NCBI RefSeq assembly: GCF_900102055.1
Contig: NZ_FNBA01000001.1
Span: forward strand, 124,001-188,000
Direction of reading: 5' to 3'
Length of the DNA: 64,000 nt
Origin: Ulvibacter litoralis
Lineage (GTDB): Bacteria > Bacteroidota > Bacteroidia > Flavobacteriales > Flavobacteriaceae
Shown: piece after piece, positions 32,481 through 40,577 of the stretch
How the letters are laid out: every line of letters begins with the position of its first letter
Numbering within the stretch: position 1 is the first letter of the stretch
The notes under the pieces: generated by a model
What the model saw: only the letters and a program-made list of their open reading frames with translations
Database searches by the model: none
What the model was told of the DNA's origin: nothing
Translations under genes and position numbers: made by a program

Positions 32481-34151
32481 ATGATAAAAAAATATTGGCA
32501 AAAAGGAGGAAAACAAAAGCGCATCGTTGTACTAAGTGCGTTTGTATTGGTATTGTTGCTTTTCTTTTTACGAGACAACTACCAGCCTGCTTTATTGTTT
32601 GTTCGTAAGTATGTGTTCCTTATTTTAATGGGCGGACTCTTTTTAGGATTTACACTTTCAAAATTTAGAAGTGCGTTGACGGCTGGAAAACGAGTTTTAA
32701 TCCTCATCGGAATTGTTGTCTTTTTTGGCGCGGGTTGGTTTTTAGGTTGGAAAATGGAATTGTACCAATTTATGCAAACCTATAATGTGTTTAACAACTT
32801 AAATTTGGTTGAGATTAGCGAATTGCCACTCACCCAAAACGAACGCATTCAGCCCTACAATAATATTGTAACCATGGCCTACGAGTCGATTGGTGAAACG
32901 CAAGAAGTTTCGGCACCGCAATTAGTGCGTGTAGATAGTACGAACCAATGGACCATGGCGGTACAACCTGCTGAAGAATATATGTGGCAACGTATGAACG
33001 ACAATACCGAAGAGTTGTTTTCGGTTCCGAGTACGTCGCCGTTTCCTCGTTTTTCTGATAAAAGTAGAATTCCGATTACGTTTGCCATTGGAGAATCGTT
33101 AGCGTTTAGTAGAAACACCTACAATGCCGTAGTGCAACGTTTTAATTTCTTTCAACTGTTTACAATGGAGCCGAGCGAGGTTTTCTATATGAAAGACGAC
33201 ACCGGCAAGTGGGTTCAGGTAGTGAGTTTAATTAAATGGAAAGGGTTTTTCTTTCCGTATCCTTCGTATGGAGGTGTGATGGTTATAGAGCCTGGCGAAC
33301 ATGATTTTGGAGATTATATGGAACGTATTACCATTGGAAAAGGAACCTATATCTCGCCAAAAGAAACACAAAACCATCCTTTTTTAACGCGTCAAAATAC
33401 GCTGAACGAGAAAGTATCGCGTTTGCAAGCACAATCGCTTCAGTTTTTAGGTGGATTTACAGATCCGTTGCCTTGGAATATGGAAACAGCCGTGAAAATT
33501 CCAGATTTGGCCGACGATCAGAATCAGCAGCCTTTTGTTACCGATTTCAATTTTGAAGGCATGAATACCGATGCGTTTAGCGGACTCTACCACTGGTTTG
33601 GTTTGGAACCTATTGGCGAAGAACGCACCAGTTTGGCATTTAGCGTACTCGTTCCTGCTGACGGAACGGATGCGTTGTACTACTACAATCACGCAGCCAA
33701 AAAAGAAGGACTTGCGGGTGTTTCGGCAATGCCATTAAAAGTGATTGAATCTAAAAAGGAATACGATTGGTCGGTAAACAAACCTGTTGAATTTAGACCT
33801 TTTGTTAAGTATATAGCGGGAAGAAAACGTTTATTTGTACTTAGTACGATTGCCGCAAAACGAGAAGGAAACAAAAAATTTGACGGTGCTGCAACACCCG
33901 ATTTGGCACTAATCGATTTGGAATACAGAGATGTTATTTGGGTAGATGCCAAGCATCCTTCACAATGGGAAACGACTATTTTAAATCAGTTAGGCGAAAC
34001 TTGGAAGGCTTCAGAAGGACTTACCGATAAAGAATTGTATCCTAATAAGATTGAAATTGATGTAGTGCCCATTCAGCAGCTTGACAGCCTTAACATTGAT
34101 ACACTTTCCGAAGAAAATATTGAAGTGGTAACCGATACCATTTCAAAGTAG
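32481..34151 (+). CDS. Membrane protein with large extracytoplasmic domain, end of the AAA+ cluster
   Basis: The 556-residue protein has three N-terminal membrane helices (about 14-30, 44-59 and 71-90) after a basic head, then about 460 residues that should lie in the periplasm if the first helix enters inside-out. The large domain is rich in aromatic and proline residues (for example FFFPYPSYGGVMVIEPGEHDFG, LQFLGGFTDPLPWNME) and ends in an acidic tail. No known family was recognised. The intervening repeat separates it by 183 nt from the cluster, so co-transcription is likely but not certain. A role as the envelope-side partner of the cluster is inference. Confidence 0.7.
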   Translation: MIKKYWQKGGKQKRIVVLSAFVLVLLLFFLRDNYQPALLFVRKYVFLILMGGLFLGFTLSKFRSALTAGKRVLILIGIVVFFGAGWFLGWKMELYQFMQTYNVFNNLNLVEISELPLTQNERIQPYNNIVTMAYESIGETQEVSAPQLVRVDSTNQWTMAVQPAEEYMWQRMNDNTEELFSVPSTSPFPRFSDKSRIPITFAIGESLAFSRNTYNAVVQRFNFFQLFTMEPSEVFYMKDDTGKWVQVVSLIKWKGFFFPYPSYGGVMVIEPGEHDFGDYMERITIGKGTYISPKETQNHPFLTRQNTLNEKVSRLQAQSLQFLGGFTDPLPWNMETAVKIPDLADDQNQQPFVTDFNFEGMNTDAFSGLYHWFGLEPIGEERTSLAFSVLVPADGTDALYYYNHAAKKEGLAGVSAMPLKVIESKKEYDWSVNKPVEFRPFVKYIAGRKRLFVLSTIAAKREGNKKFDGAATPDLALIDLEYRDVIWVDAKHPSQWETTILNQLGETWKASEGLTDKELYPNKIEIDVVPIQQLDSLNIDTLSEENIEVVTDTISK

Positions 34152-34261
34152 TAAAAATTGGAGACGTTTTTCGTTTTCTAAGTACCCTAAATATGATTAC
34201 ATTGTGTAACATCCATTAAGACTTAAGGATCACTTGTATATTGCGTCAATAAATTTTTATT

Positions 34262-34486
34262 ATGAAACTAAACTTATTGTCCTGCGATACTCCAAGACCC
34301 GACAGAAGAGCGATAGCCAAATGTATTGTAGAGATTTCTTCAAATATGGCTGAATCTTTGTCGTATGAACTTACAGCTATTCTTTTAGATGGAGACGCTG
34401 TTGATATTGAACTAAATGATAAAAACTCAGGTTCTGCTTTAAGAGCTCTACGAAAACTAAGTATTGATTACGAAATTATAGAGTGA
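34262..34486 (+). CDS. Small hypothetical protein, 74 residues
   Basis: Begins MKLNLLSCDTPRPDRRAIAKCIVEIS and continues as a compact alpha/beta sequence with two Cys (8 and 21) and an acidic C-terminal half. The predicted pattern (helix, strand, helix, strand) fits a small ferredoxin-like or L7/L12-type fold, but I recognise no family. Codon use and spacing, with a TATATTGC box about 20 nt upstream, support a real gene. It is not part of the preceding transcript by distance alone (110 nt). Confidence 0.55.
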   Translation: MKLNLLSCDTPRPDRRAIAKCIVEISSNMAESLSYELTAILLDGDAVDIELNDKNSGSALRALRKLSIDYEIIE

Positions 34487-34818
34487 CTCAAAATAGAAAG
34501 CTATGTATGTTTGGTTTTCGCTAATCTGCTTATTGCAGTAAGAAAGGAGAAAATGTATTAGTTGACGTAGAAAACGAAGATACCTCATTGTAAATGCACC
34601 TTGTGCTTACAAAACTTGAAGTATACTGTTTTAAAAAAAATAACTATCTTAGTTTCTGACAAAACCACAACACTTACATTTCTGATTTACAGCTAGCTAA
34701 AACCAACACACAACTAAGATGAAAAGTTTCAATTCGTTGCCCATTTCCCCACTATACCATCCCCTAGCACCGTGTTTATAAGACCATTTATATATTAATT
34801 TAAGTAAAAACTATTTGT
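34487..34818. other. Intergenic region before the S9 peptidase
   Basis: About 330 bases, AT-rich, with no ORF longer than a dozen codons in a plausible context. A small hairpin (CTGC-TTATT-GCAG, near 34528) is visible. I see no exact TAnnTTTG box upstream of the peptidase. Confidence 0.4.
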
Positions 34819-36771
34819 ATGCAGTCAAAAATTTTAGGGTTATGTTTCGTAGTTCTTTTCTTCTCTTGTAAAGAAGAAGCAAAAGATAAAGCAATCGCAG
34901 AGCGTGAAATTCAACAATACACCATTGAACAATTTATGGACAATGAAGCTATTGGTGGCGGAAGTTTTTCAGCAGACAATAGCAATTTACTTATATCAAG
35001 CAATCGATCGGGTATTTATAACGTGTACACCATTCCTGTAAAAGGAGGCGAAATGACGGCCATTACTAAATCGGATAGCACCTCTATTTTTGCAGAATCC
35101 TATTTTCCGAATGACAACAGAATGTTATTAAGTGCCGATGGAAATGGGAATGAAATTGATCACTTATTTGTAAGAGATTTAGACGGAAATATTAAAGACA
35201 TCACTCCAGAAAAAGAGGCTAAATCAGGCTTTTATGGATGGTCTAAAGATGATCAATATTTGTATTTTGGTTCAAATAAAAGAGATCCTAGATATTTTGA
35301 TATATATAAAATGTCTATTGCCGATTTTTCTTCGGAAATGATTTATCAAAATAATGACGGTCTTGATTTTGAAGGTATGTCCAATGATGAATCGCATTTT
35401 GCGCTCTCAAAATCGATTAACACCAACGATAGCGACCTTTTTCTTTACAATGTGAGCACAAAAGAAATGACGAAGATTAACGAAAATCAGAGTGCAAATT
35501 CTGCTCAGGATTTTTCAAACGATAATTCTACCTTTTATTACACCACCGATGATGGTGGCGAATTTTCATATTTAGTCTCTTACAACCTAGGAACTAAGAA
35601 AAAGGAAAAAGCACAAGAAAGGTCATGGGATATTATGGGGAGTGGTTTTACTTCTGAAGGAAAATACATGGTTATGTACGTGAATGAAGATGGTAAAAAC
35701 GCTATAGAAGTCTTAGATTCTAACACAATGACACCTATTGACCTGCCCGACTTTGGGGATAAAAGTATTACGAGCGTAGGTTTTAGCGATGATGAAAAAT
35801 GGATGCGCATGTATGTAGGAGGTTCTAATACTCCTTCAGATTTATACACCTATAATTTTGAAACAAAAGAACAACACAAACTTACAAATGTTTTAAACAA
35901 AGAAATCAATGCAGACGATCTGGTAACGGCGAAAGTGATTCGTTATCCTTCATTCGACGGTACTGTTATTCCTGCAATATATTACCTACCTAAACAAGCT
36001 TCCGAAGCAAACAAAGTGCCTGCGATAGTTTGGGTACATGGGGGGCCTGGAGGACAAACGCGCCAAGGGTTTAATTCACTTATTCAATATATGGTAAATC
36101 ACGGATATGCAGTATTAGCCGTAAATAATCGTGGGAGCAGTGGCTACGGAAAAACTTTTTTCCAAATGGACGATTTAAACCATGGAGAGAAAGATTTACA
36201 AGATTGCGTAGAAGGTAAAAATTGGTTGGCTTCTCAAGCTGAAATTGACGGTGATAAAATTGGAATTCTCGGCGGGTCTTATGGTGGATATATGACCATG
36301 GCTGCGCTTACCTATGCTCCTGAAGAATTTGATGTGGGTGTAAATTTATTTGGTGTTACCAATTGGATTCGTACGTTAAAAAGCATTCCACCGTATTGGG
36401 AATCACAACGTAAGTCATTGTACTTGGAACTAGGAGATCCTTATTCGGCAGATTCGGTTCGACTGAAGCGTATTTCTCCACTGTTTCATACAGACAAGGT
36501 AACCAAGCCGTTAATTGTATTACAAGGCTCTCAAGACCCAAGAGTATTACAAGTAGAAAGTGATGAAATTGTTGCGGGTGTTAGAAAAAATGGGGTTCCC
36601 GTAGAATATGTATTATTTGAAGATGAAGGACATGGTTTCGTTAAAAAAGAAAATCAGATAGAATCATACCGTAGAATTCTAAAATTTTTAGACACGTATC
36701 TTAAAAAGGAAACGGCACCAACTGATGGCACTACAACAGAAAGTATAGAGATTAAAAGTGAAACAGAATAA
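34819..36771 (+). CDS. S9 family peptidase (prolyl oligopeptidase-type) lipoprotein
   Basis: The 650-residue exported peptidase has a lipoprotein signal (LGLCFVVLFFSC, acylated Cys17), a seven-bladed beta-propeller region up to about residue 370, and an alpha/beta-hydrolase domain. The catalytic triad is visible: Ser487 in GILGGSYGGYMT, Asp573 in QGSQDPRV and His605 in EDEGHGF. The oxyanion region PAIVWVHGGPGGQTRQGFN is near residue 405. It cleaves short peptides, often after proline or Ala, at the cell envelope. Its length is typical. It stands alone and ends 3 nt from a convergent gene. Confidence 0.93.
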   Translation: MQSKILGLCFVVLFFSCKEEAKDKAIAEREIQQYTIEQFMDNEAIGGGSFSADNSNLLISSNRSGIYNVYTIPVKGGEMTAITKSDSTSIFAESYFPNDNRMLLSADGNGNEIDHLFVRDLDGNIKDITPEKEAKSGFYGWSKDDQYLYFGSNKRDPRYFDIYKMSIADFSSEMIYQNNDGLDFEGMSNDESHFALSKSINTNDSDLFLYNVSTKEMTKINENQSANSAQDFSNDNSTFYYTTDDGGEFSYLVSYNLGTKKKEKAQERSWDIMGSGFTSEGKYMVMYVNEDGKNAIEVLDSNTMTPIDLPDFGDKSITSVGFSDDEKWMRMYVGGSNTPSDLYTYNFETKEQHKLTNVLNKEINADDLVTAKVIRYPSFDGTVIPAIYYLPKQASEANKVPAIVWVHGGPGGQTRQGFNSLIQYMVNHGYAVLAVNNRGSSGYGKTFFQMDDLNHGEKDLQDCVEGKNWLASQAEIDGDKIGILGGSYGGYMTMAALTYAPEEFDVGVNLFGVTNWIRTLKSIPPYWESQRKSLYLELGDPYSADSVRLKRISPLFHTDKVTKPLIVLQGSQDPRVLQVESDEIVAGVRKNGVPVEYVLFEDEGHGFVKKENQIESYRRILKFLDTYLKKETAPTDGTTTESIEIKSETE

Positions 36772-36774
36772 CAC

Positions 36775-37215
36775 TTACTTTTTCTGATTAAAAATCTTTT
36801 TCCGAACTCGTACAATGGCATGGGCTATTTTTGGGCTACTCGAAAACGCATCCGAAAATGTCATGCTTGCAAGTAAAGCGATTAGAGCCAAGGTTCCAAT
36901 GGCGCCTCCGTACCCGTCGAAGAAACTGCTTTTATTAATGTAGATCACACTAAATATAGATCCTGCCACGATTAGGCGCGTATAACTTCCATTTTTGGAA
37001 GAAACCATTCCGATGAAGGAAGCGCCTATAAATACAATTTGAATATTTTTTGTTAGATAGTCGTTGAGTAAGTTTGGAAACACATAAAAAAATAATCCTA
37101 CTAATAATGAAAGTAACGCAGAAGCTCGAACGGCTCCTTGGTTTAAACGTTTGCTCACGTAAAACGTAAGTGTTGCTCCAAGAATCCCAGTTAGTATAAT
37201 AATGATATCATTCAT
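36775..37215 (-). CDS. Small membrane protein, partner of the preceding paralogue
   Basis: The 146-residue protein has four or five membrane helices and no signal peptide. Its second half (FIGASFIGMVSS ... GYGGAIGTLALIALL) matches the end of the gene upstream (YCGAFVGMSS ... GIGGKLGTIAFVGVV), so the two are probably homologous halves of one pair. The ATG overlaps the upstream TGA (ATGA), showing coupled translation. Function unknown; a two-subunit channel or transporter is possible. Confidence 0.7.
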   Translation of the reverse strand: MNDIIIILTGILGATLTFYVSKRLNQGAVRASALLSLLVGLFFYVFPNLLNDYLTKNIQIVFIGASFIGMVSSKNGSYTRLIVAGSIFSVIYINKSSFFDGYGGAIGTLALIALLASMTFSDAFSSSPKIAHAIVRVRKKIFNQKK

Positions 37216-37775
37216 AGCACTATCCAGTTAATTAAAGAAACAAGAACCACTCCCACAAAAGCAATTGTACCAAGTTTTCCGCCGATACCTAGAAATAAGT
37301 TTTTAGACAACATATAAAAGACTCCTGCTAAAATTCCGGCGGCAACTACAAAACCTATTGAAGGTGTTATTGCTACGCTTGACATTCCGACAAAAGCACC
37401 GCAATACATTGCGTTTGGCAACTTTTTAAGATAAAAAGACTCTTTACGCAATAAGGGCAAAAAAGAGGCCACAGTTCCAGTAATTCCTGCAGCTAAAACA
37501 CTTCCTAGATTTCCATAAACATTTAGCACATAACAAACAACTGCTCCAATAGGAACCCAAATCACTACCGAAACCTGTTCGTATGCATATTCATGATGGT
37601 GCAAATCTAAGTACCTATATCCAAAAAAAATAGTCAGTAAAATTAGAAGTATTGATAGTATGGCGGCAAAGTTGTCGGTTTCGTATTTCTCTTTCACCGT
37701 GACTGCTAAAAATACAATTTGAAGTAGCAAGACAGTTAGTACTATGAAAAACCGAATGACTTTGTGTTTACTCAT
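37212..37775 (-). CDS. Small membrane protein, first of a paralogous pair
   Basis: The 187-residue protein has about six hydrophobic helices and a His-rich loop (LDLHHHEYAYEQ) after the second helix. The motif CGAFVGMSS in the C-terminal half recurs in its neighbour. There is no recognised family. It is the first gene of a two-gene operon lying between the S9 peptidase (convergent) and the porin gene (49 nt upstream, same strand, so possibly part of a longer transcript). Confidence 0.7.
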   Translation of the reverse strand: MSKHKVIRFFIVLTVLLLQIVFLAVTVKEKYETDNFAAILSILLILLTIFFGYRYLDLHHHEYAYEQVSVVIWVPIGAVVCYVLNVYGNLGSVLAAGITGTVASFLPLLRKESFYLKKLPNAMYCGAFVGMSSVAITPSIGFVVAAGILAGVFYMLSKNLFLGIGGKLGTIAFVGVVLVSLINWIVL

Positions 37776-37824
37776 TAAAAATTATTAGTGTTTACTACAA
37801 GAAGTTTCTATAGTGTATAAAACA

Positions 37825-39765
37825 TTATAAAAAGAAATCCCACACCAAGCCGAAACGAATCACAGCATCGCGATATGGATATCCAGGTGCTGAAAAGTAT
37901 TCACTTTTATTGGAGAACAATGTATTAAAATGCTCCCATTTAAAGAAGATACGCGTTTGTTTAATTTTCGCATTAAAGAAAAAATCGACAAGTGGAAAAC
38001 CACCTATTTCTTGATCGTTTTGCACATAGAATTCGGCCAACACAGGATCGTAGGCATTCATATGGTACGTTGTAAAATACTTAAAATTGATTCCTGTTTG
38101 CAAGAACAATGCTCTTTTAAATAAATGATCTTCGTAATAAACCGTGTTTCGAGTAAGTATTTGAGGCACGTTAAAAACAGACTCCCCATTAAGAACTTGT
38201 TGGTACATCACTGTATTTGCTAATCCCCATTTTTTATAACGAAACTCTTTTTCAGCTTTAATCTTTAAGTAATCAACCCGATCGTTAAACTGATTTGGTG
38301 TTGGTGTAGAATCGTTGGCTTTTATCCCAAAATAGGCATAATCATCAATTCCCGTATAACTTACCGAAGCATTCAGAAGTTTCTTAGATTTCAAATCAAA
38401 ACGAAGTTCTTGTGTTTTTACATTATTCAAATTGTTTTGCCAATTGTAATTTATGTAATCACTTTGATATAGTTGAAAATTAAAATTTGGCGCTACAGAA
38501 TGAATTGTAAGAGATGCTTCCGCTTTATTGTCGGCATCTAGTGCATAAGAAGCAGCTCCTCTTAGGTAATTTCCATCGTAATCGCCAGCGACATTGATCG
38601 CTCCTTTTCCGGAAAGTTGAAATCCACGATACTCTTTTTCATAAGTGGCTCCCACTTCCACGATACTCCCTTTCAAACGATTGGTGATACGCCCGTCTTC
38701 TAAAATGAGGACTGAATCATATCCATAATTATAATTGGTATATCCTGCGAAGGCACTTAGCTTTCCGAAGACAGAACTATTGAAATTTGCAAAAGCTTTC
38801 GCATTAAAATCTTCTAACTTCACGGTCTCTTTCAAATCAGCCGTTTCAAAAGATTCACCAAAACCATCATACGGACTGGTTTGTCGGTATTCGTAAAATT
38901 TATCCTCGTACGAAATACTATTTCCAATGGTTAACACAGAATAATTACTACTGTCGCGCTTCGAAATTAGCTCATATTCGTGTTCTCCATAGAATCGAAG
39001 TCCTTCCAATTTATTTTCGGCATTTTCAAAATTCACATCAAGACGTCCTCTATCGGAAAACTCAGAATCGTCATTTATAAACAATTCTAAGGAAGCATCT
39101 GCGAGTCCGCCGTTCTCTTCATTCAACACATCTTGGGCAGTCATATGTGCCTTAATTTTATACCGTTTGTTTTTTGTGTGGTAATTGGTTGTAAACGTAA
39201 AATTACCTGTACTTGTTAGCATTTGCTGGTACGCTCCTAACGAACGAATCCCTTTATAAGCGATTGAAAAATTAAATTGCTCGGAAGTATTTACCGTAAA
39301 AAAAGCATCCATTTGCTGTCCTTGACGAAAAGCTGTTTTAAAATACAATTCAGTTAAAGGTGTCGGAACGTGGTAATAGTTAATAGCTTCAATTTCGTGA
39401 TAATTGAAATGATGCGACTGTGCGGCAAAAAGTGGTTTTAAATTAAGTCGGTCAAAATTATAAGCCAACGAATTATACGTTTGTCCAACATTGGAAAACG
39501 GCAACAATTCAAAATCATCCTTGCGTAGGTAATTAAATTTATAATCCTTCTGAATGGAAAGTGTTGTGTCTATATAAGTAGTATCGCGTTGGGCCGAAAT
39601 AATACGGTACAAATCAATGGGGGGCTTTTCAGCTTTTCCTTTCGTATTATTTGACGCTGTTTGGGTTCTAGTGTTTTGAGCAGATCTATCTCCAGCAGGT
39701 TTATTTTGTGCATACACGATTGTTGACACACACATCCACAGAACTAGCAAAAAGGTTTTCTTCAT
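37825..39765 (-). CDS. Putative outer-membrane porin
   Basis: From the ATG at 39765 the 646-residue protein has a signal peptide ([20 protein letters not shown]), a basic Thr/Asn-rich stretch, and a long run of alternating beta-strand pattern with many aromatic residues. It ends in a final strand ([15 protein letters not shown]) with terminal Leu after Phe, as in outer-membrane barrels. It resembles the 'putative porin' family of Bacteroidota. The longer frame to 39807 is rejected because the extra residues lack a signal-peptide form. It is divergent from rnhB, with only 127 nt between the two starts. Confidence 0.8.
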   Translation of the reverse strand: MKKTFLLVLWMCVSTIVYAQNKPAGDRSAQNTRTQTASNNTKGKAEKPPIDLYRIISAQRDTTYIDTTLSIQKDYKFNYLRKDDFELLPFSNVGQTYNSLAYNFDRLNLKPLFAAQSHHFNYHEIEAINYYHVPTPLTELYFKTAFRQGQQMDAFFTVNTSEQFNFSIAYKGIRSLGAYQQMLTSTGNFTFTTNYHTKNKRYKIKAHMTAQDVLNEENGGLADASLELFINDDSEFSDRGRLDVNFENAENKLEGLRFYGEHEYELISKRDSSNYSVLTIGNSISYEDKFYEYRQTSPYDGFGESFETADLKETVKLEDFNAKAFANFNSSVFGKLSAFAGYTNYNYGYDSVLILEDGRITNRLKGSIVEVGATYEKEYRGFQLSGKGAINVAGDYDGNYLRGAASYALDADNKAEASLTIHSVAPNFNFQLYQSDYINYNWQNNLNNVKTQELRFDLKSKKLLNASVSYTGIDDYAYFGIKANDSTPTPNQFNDRVDYLKIKAEKEFRYKKWGLANTVMYQQVLNGESVFNVPQILTRNTVYYEDHLFKRALFLQTGINFKYFTTYHMNAYDPVLAEFYVQNDQEIGGFPLVDFFFNAKIKQTRIFFKWEHFNTLFSNKSEYFSAPGYPYRDAVIRFGLVWDFFL

Positions 39766-39892
39766 CAATATTTTCCTTACGTTGCAAAATAACAAAATAA
39801 GCGCCAACTTTCAAGCACCAATCTTCAAAGAAGTTGCTTCAAAAATGAGTTTGCGAGTTGGTTCAATCTTCGTTTTTTGTAATTTGCACCCA

Positions 39893-40492
39893 ATGTTAGA
39901 ATTAAAAATACACAAGCATTTGTTAGAATGTGGTACCGACGAAGCGGGACGTGGTTGTTTATCGGGCCCTGTTACTGCGGCTGCGGTAATTTTACCAGAC
40001 GATTTTAGTCATCCATTTTTAACCGATTCTAAACAGCTTTCAGAAAAAAAACGCTTACAACTGAAAGAAATTATAGAGGCCGAAGCTATTTGCTATAGTG
40101 TGACGCATGTAATGATGGAAGAAATTGACAAAATAAACATTCTTAACGCTTCCATTTTGGCAATGCACCGCTCTATTAAAAAGTTAACAACGCAACCTGA
40201 ATTTATTGCAATTGATGGCAATCGTTTTAAGCCCTTCGGAAAGATTCCGTATGAATGTGTGATTAAAGGAGATGGAAAATATTTACACATTGCTGCAGCT
40301 TCCATTCTTGCAAAAACTGCGCGTGACGCTTATATGGAAGATTTACACGAGAAATTTCCTGCGTATAATTGGAAACAAAACAAAGGCTATCCCACCAAAC
40401 AACACCGTGCTGCCATTTGCGAACACGGCACTACACCGTTTCACAGAATGAGTTTTAAACTCCTCCCCGAACAATTGCGTTTGGATGTTTAA
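39893..40492 (+). CDS. rnhB: Ribonuclease HII
   Basis: RNase HII cuts RNA in RNA/DNA hybrids and starts removal of single ribonucleotides from DNA. From the ATG at 39893 the protein has 199 residues, the normal size. The family signature [22 protein letters not shown] is at about 10-31, with the acidic catalytic residues Asp and Glu in DEAGRG, and AIDGNRF and [12 protein letters not shown] later. The frame is open upstream by 37 codons that look like translated intergenic sequence, so the later ATG is preferred. It is followed by a large envelope protein gene. Confidence 0.95.
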   Translation: MLELKIHKHLLECGTDEAGRGCLSGPVTAAAVILPDDFSHPFLTDSKQLSEKKRLQLKEIIEAEAICYSVTHVMMEEIDKINILNASILAMHRSIKKLTTQPEFIAIDGNRFKPFGKIPYECVIKGDGKYLHIAAASILAKTARDAYMEDLHEKFPAYNWKQNKGYPTKQHRAAICEHGTTPFHRMSFKLLPEQLRLDV

Positions 40493-40577
40493 ACTGTTTT
40501 TCTACGTTGTTGAAAACCCGTCAATAAAGAATTGTTAATATGTACGAACAGCCAAAATTGATTGTTATTTTTGTAAT

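Noticed and set aside
39782-39892. N-terminal extension of rnhB by 37 codons
   Set aside because: The extra residues have no counterpart in RNase HII and overlap the start of the divergent porin gene's leader; the ATG at 39893 gives normal length.
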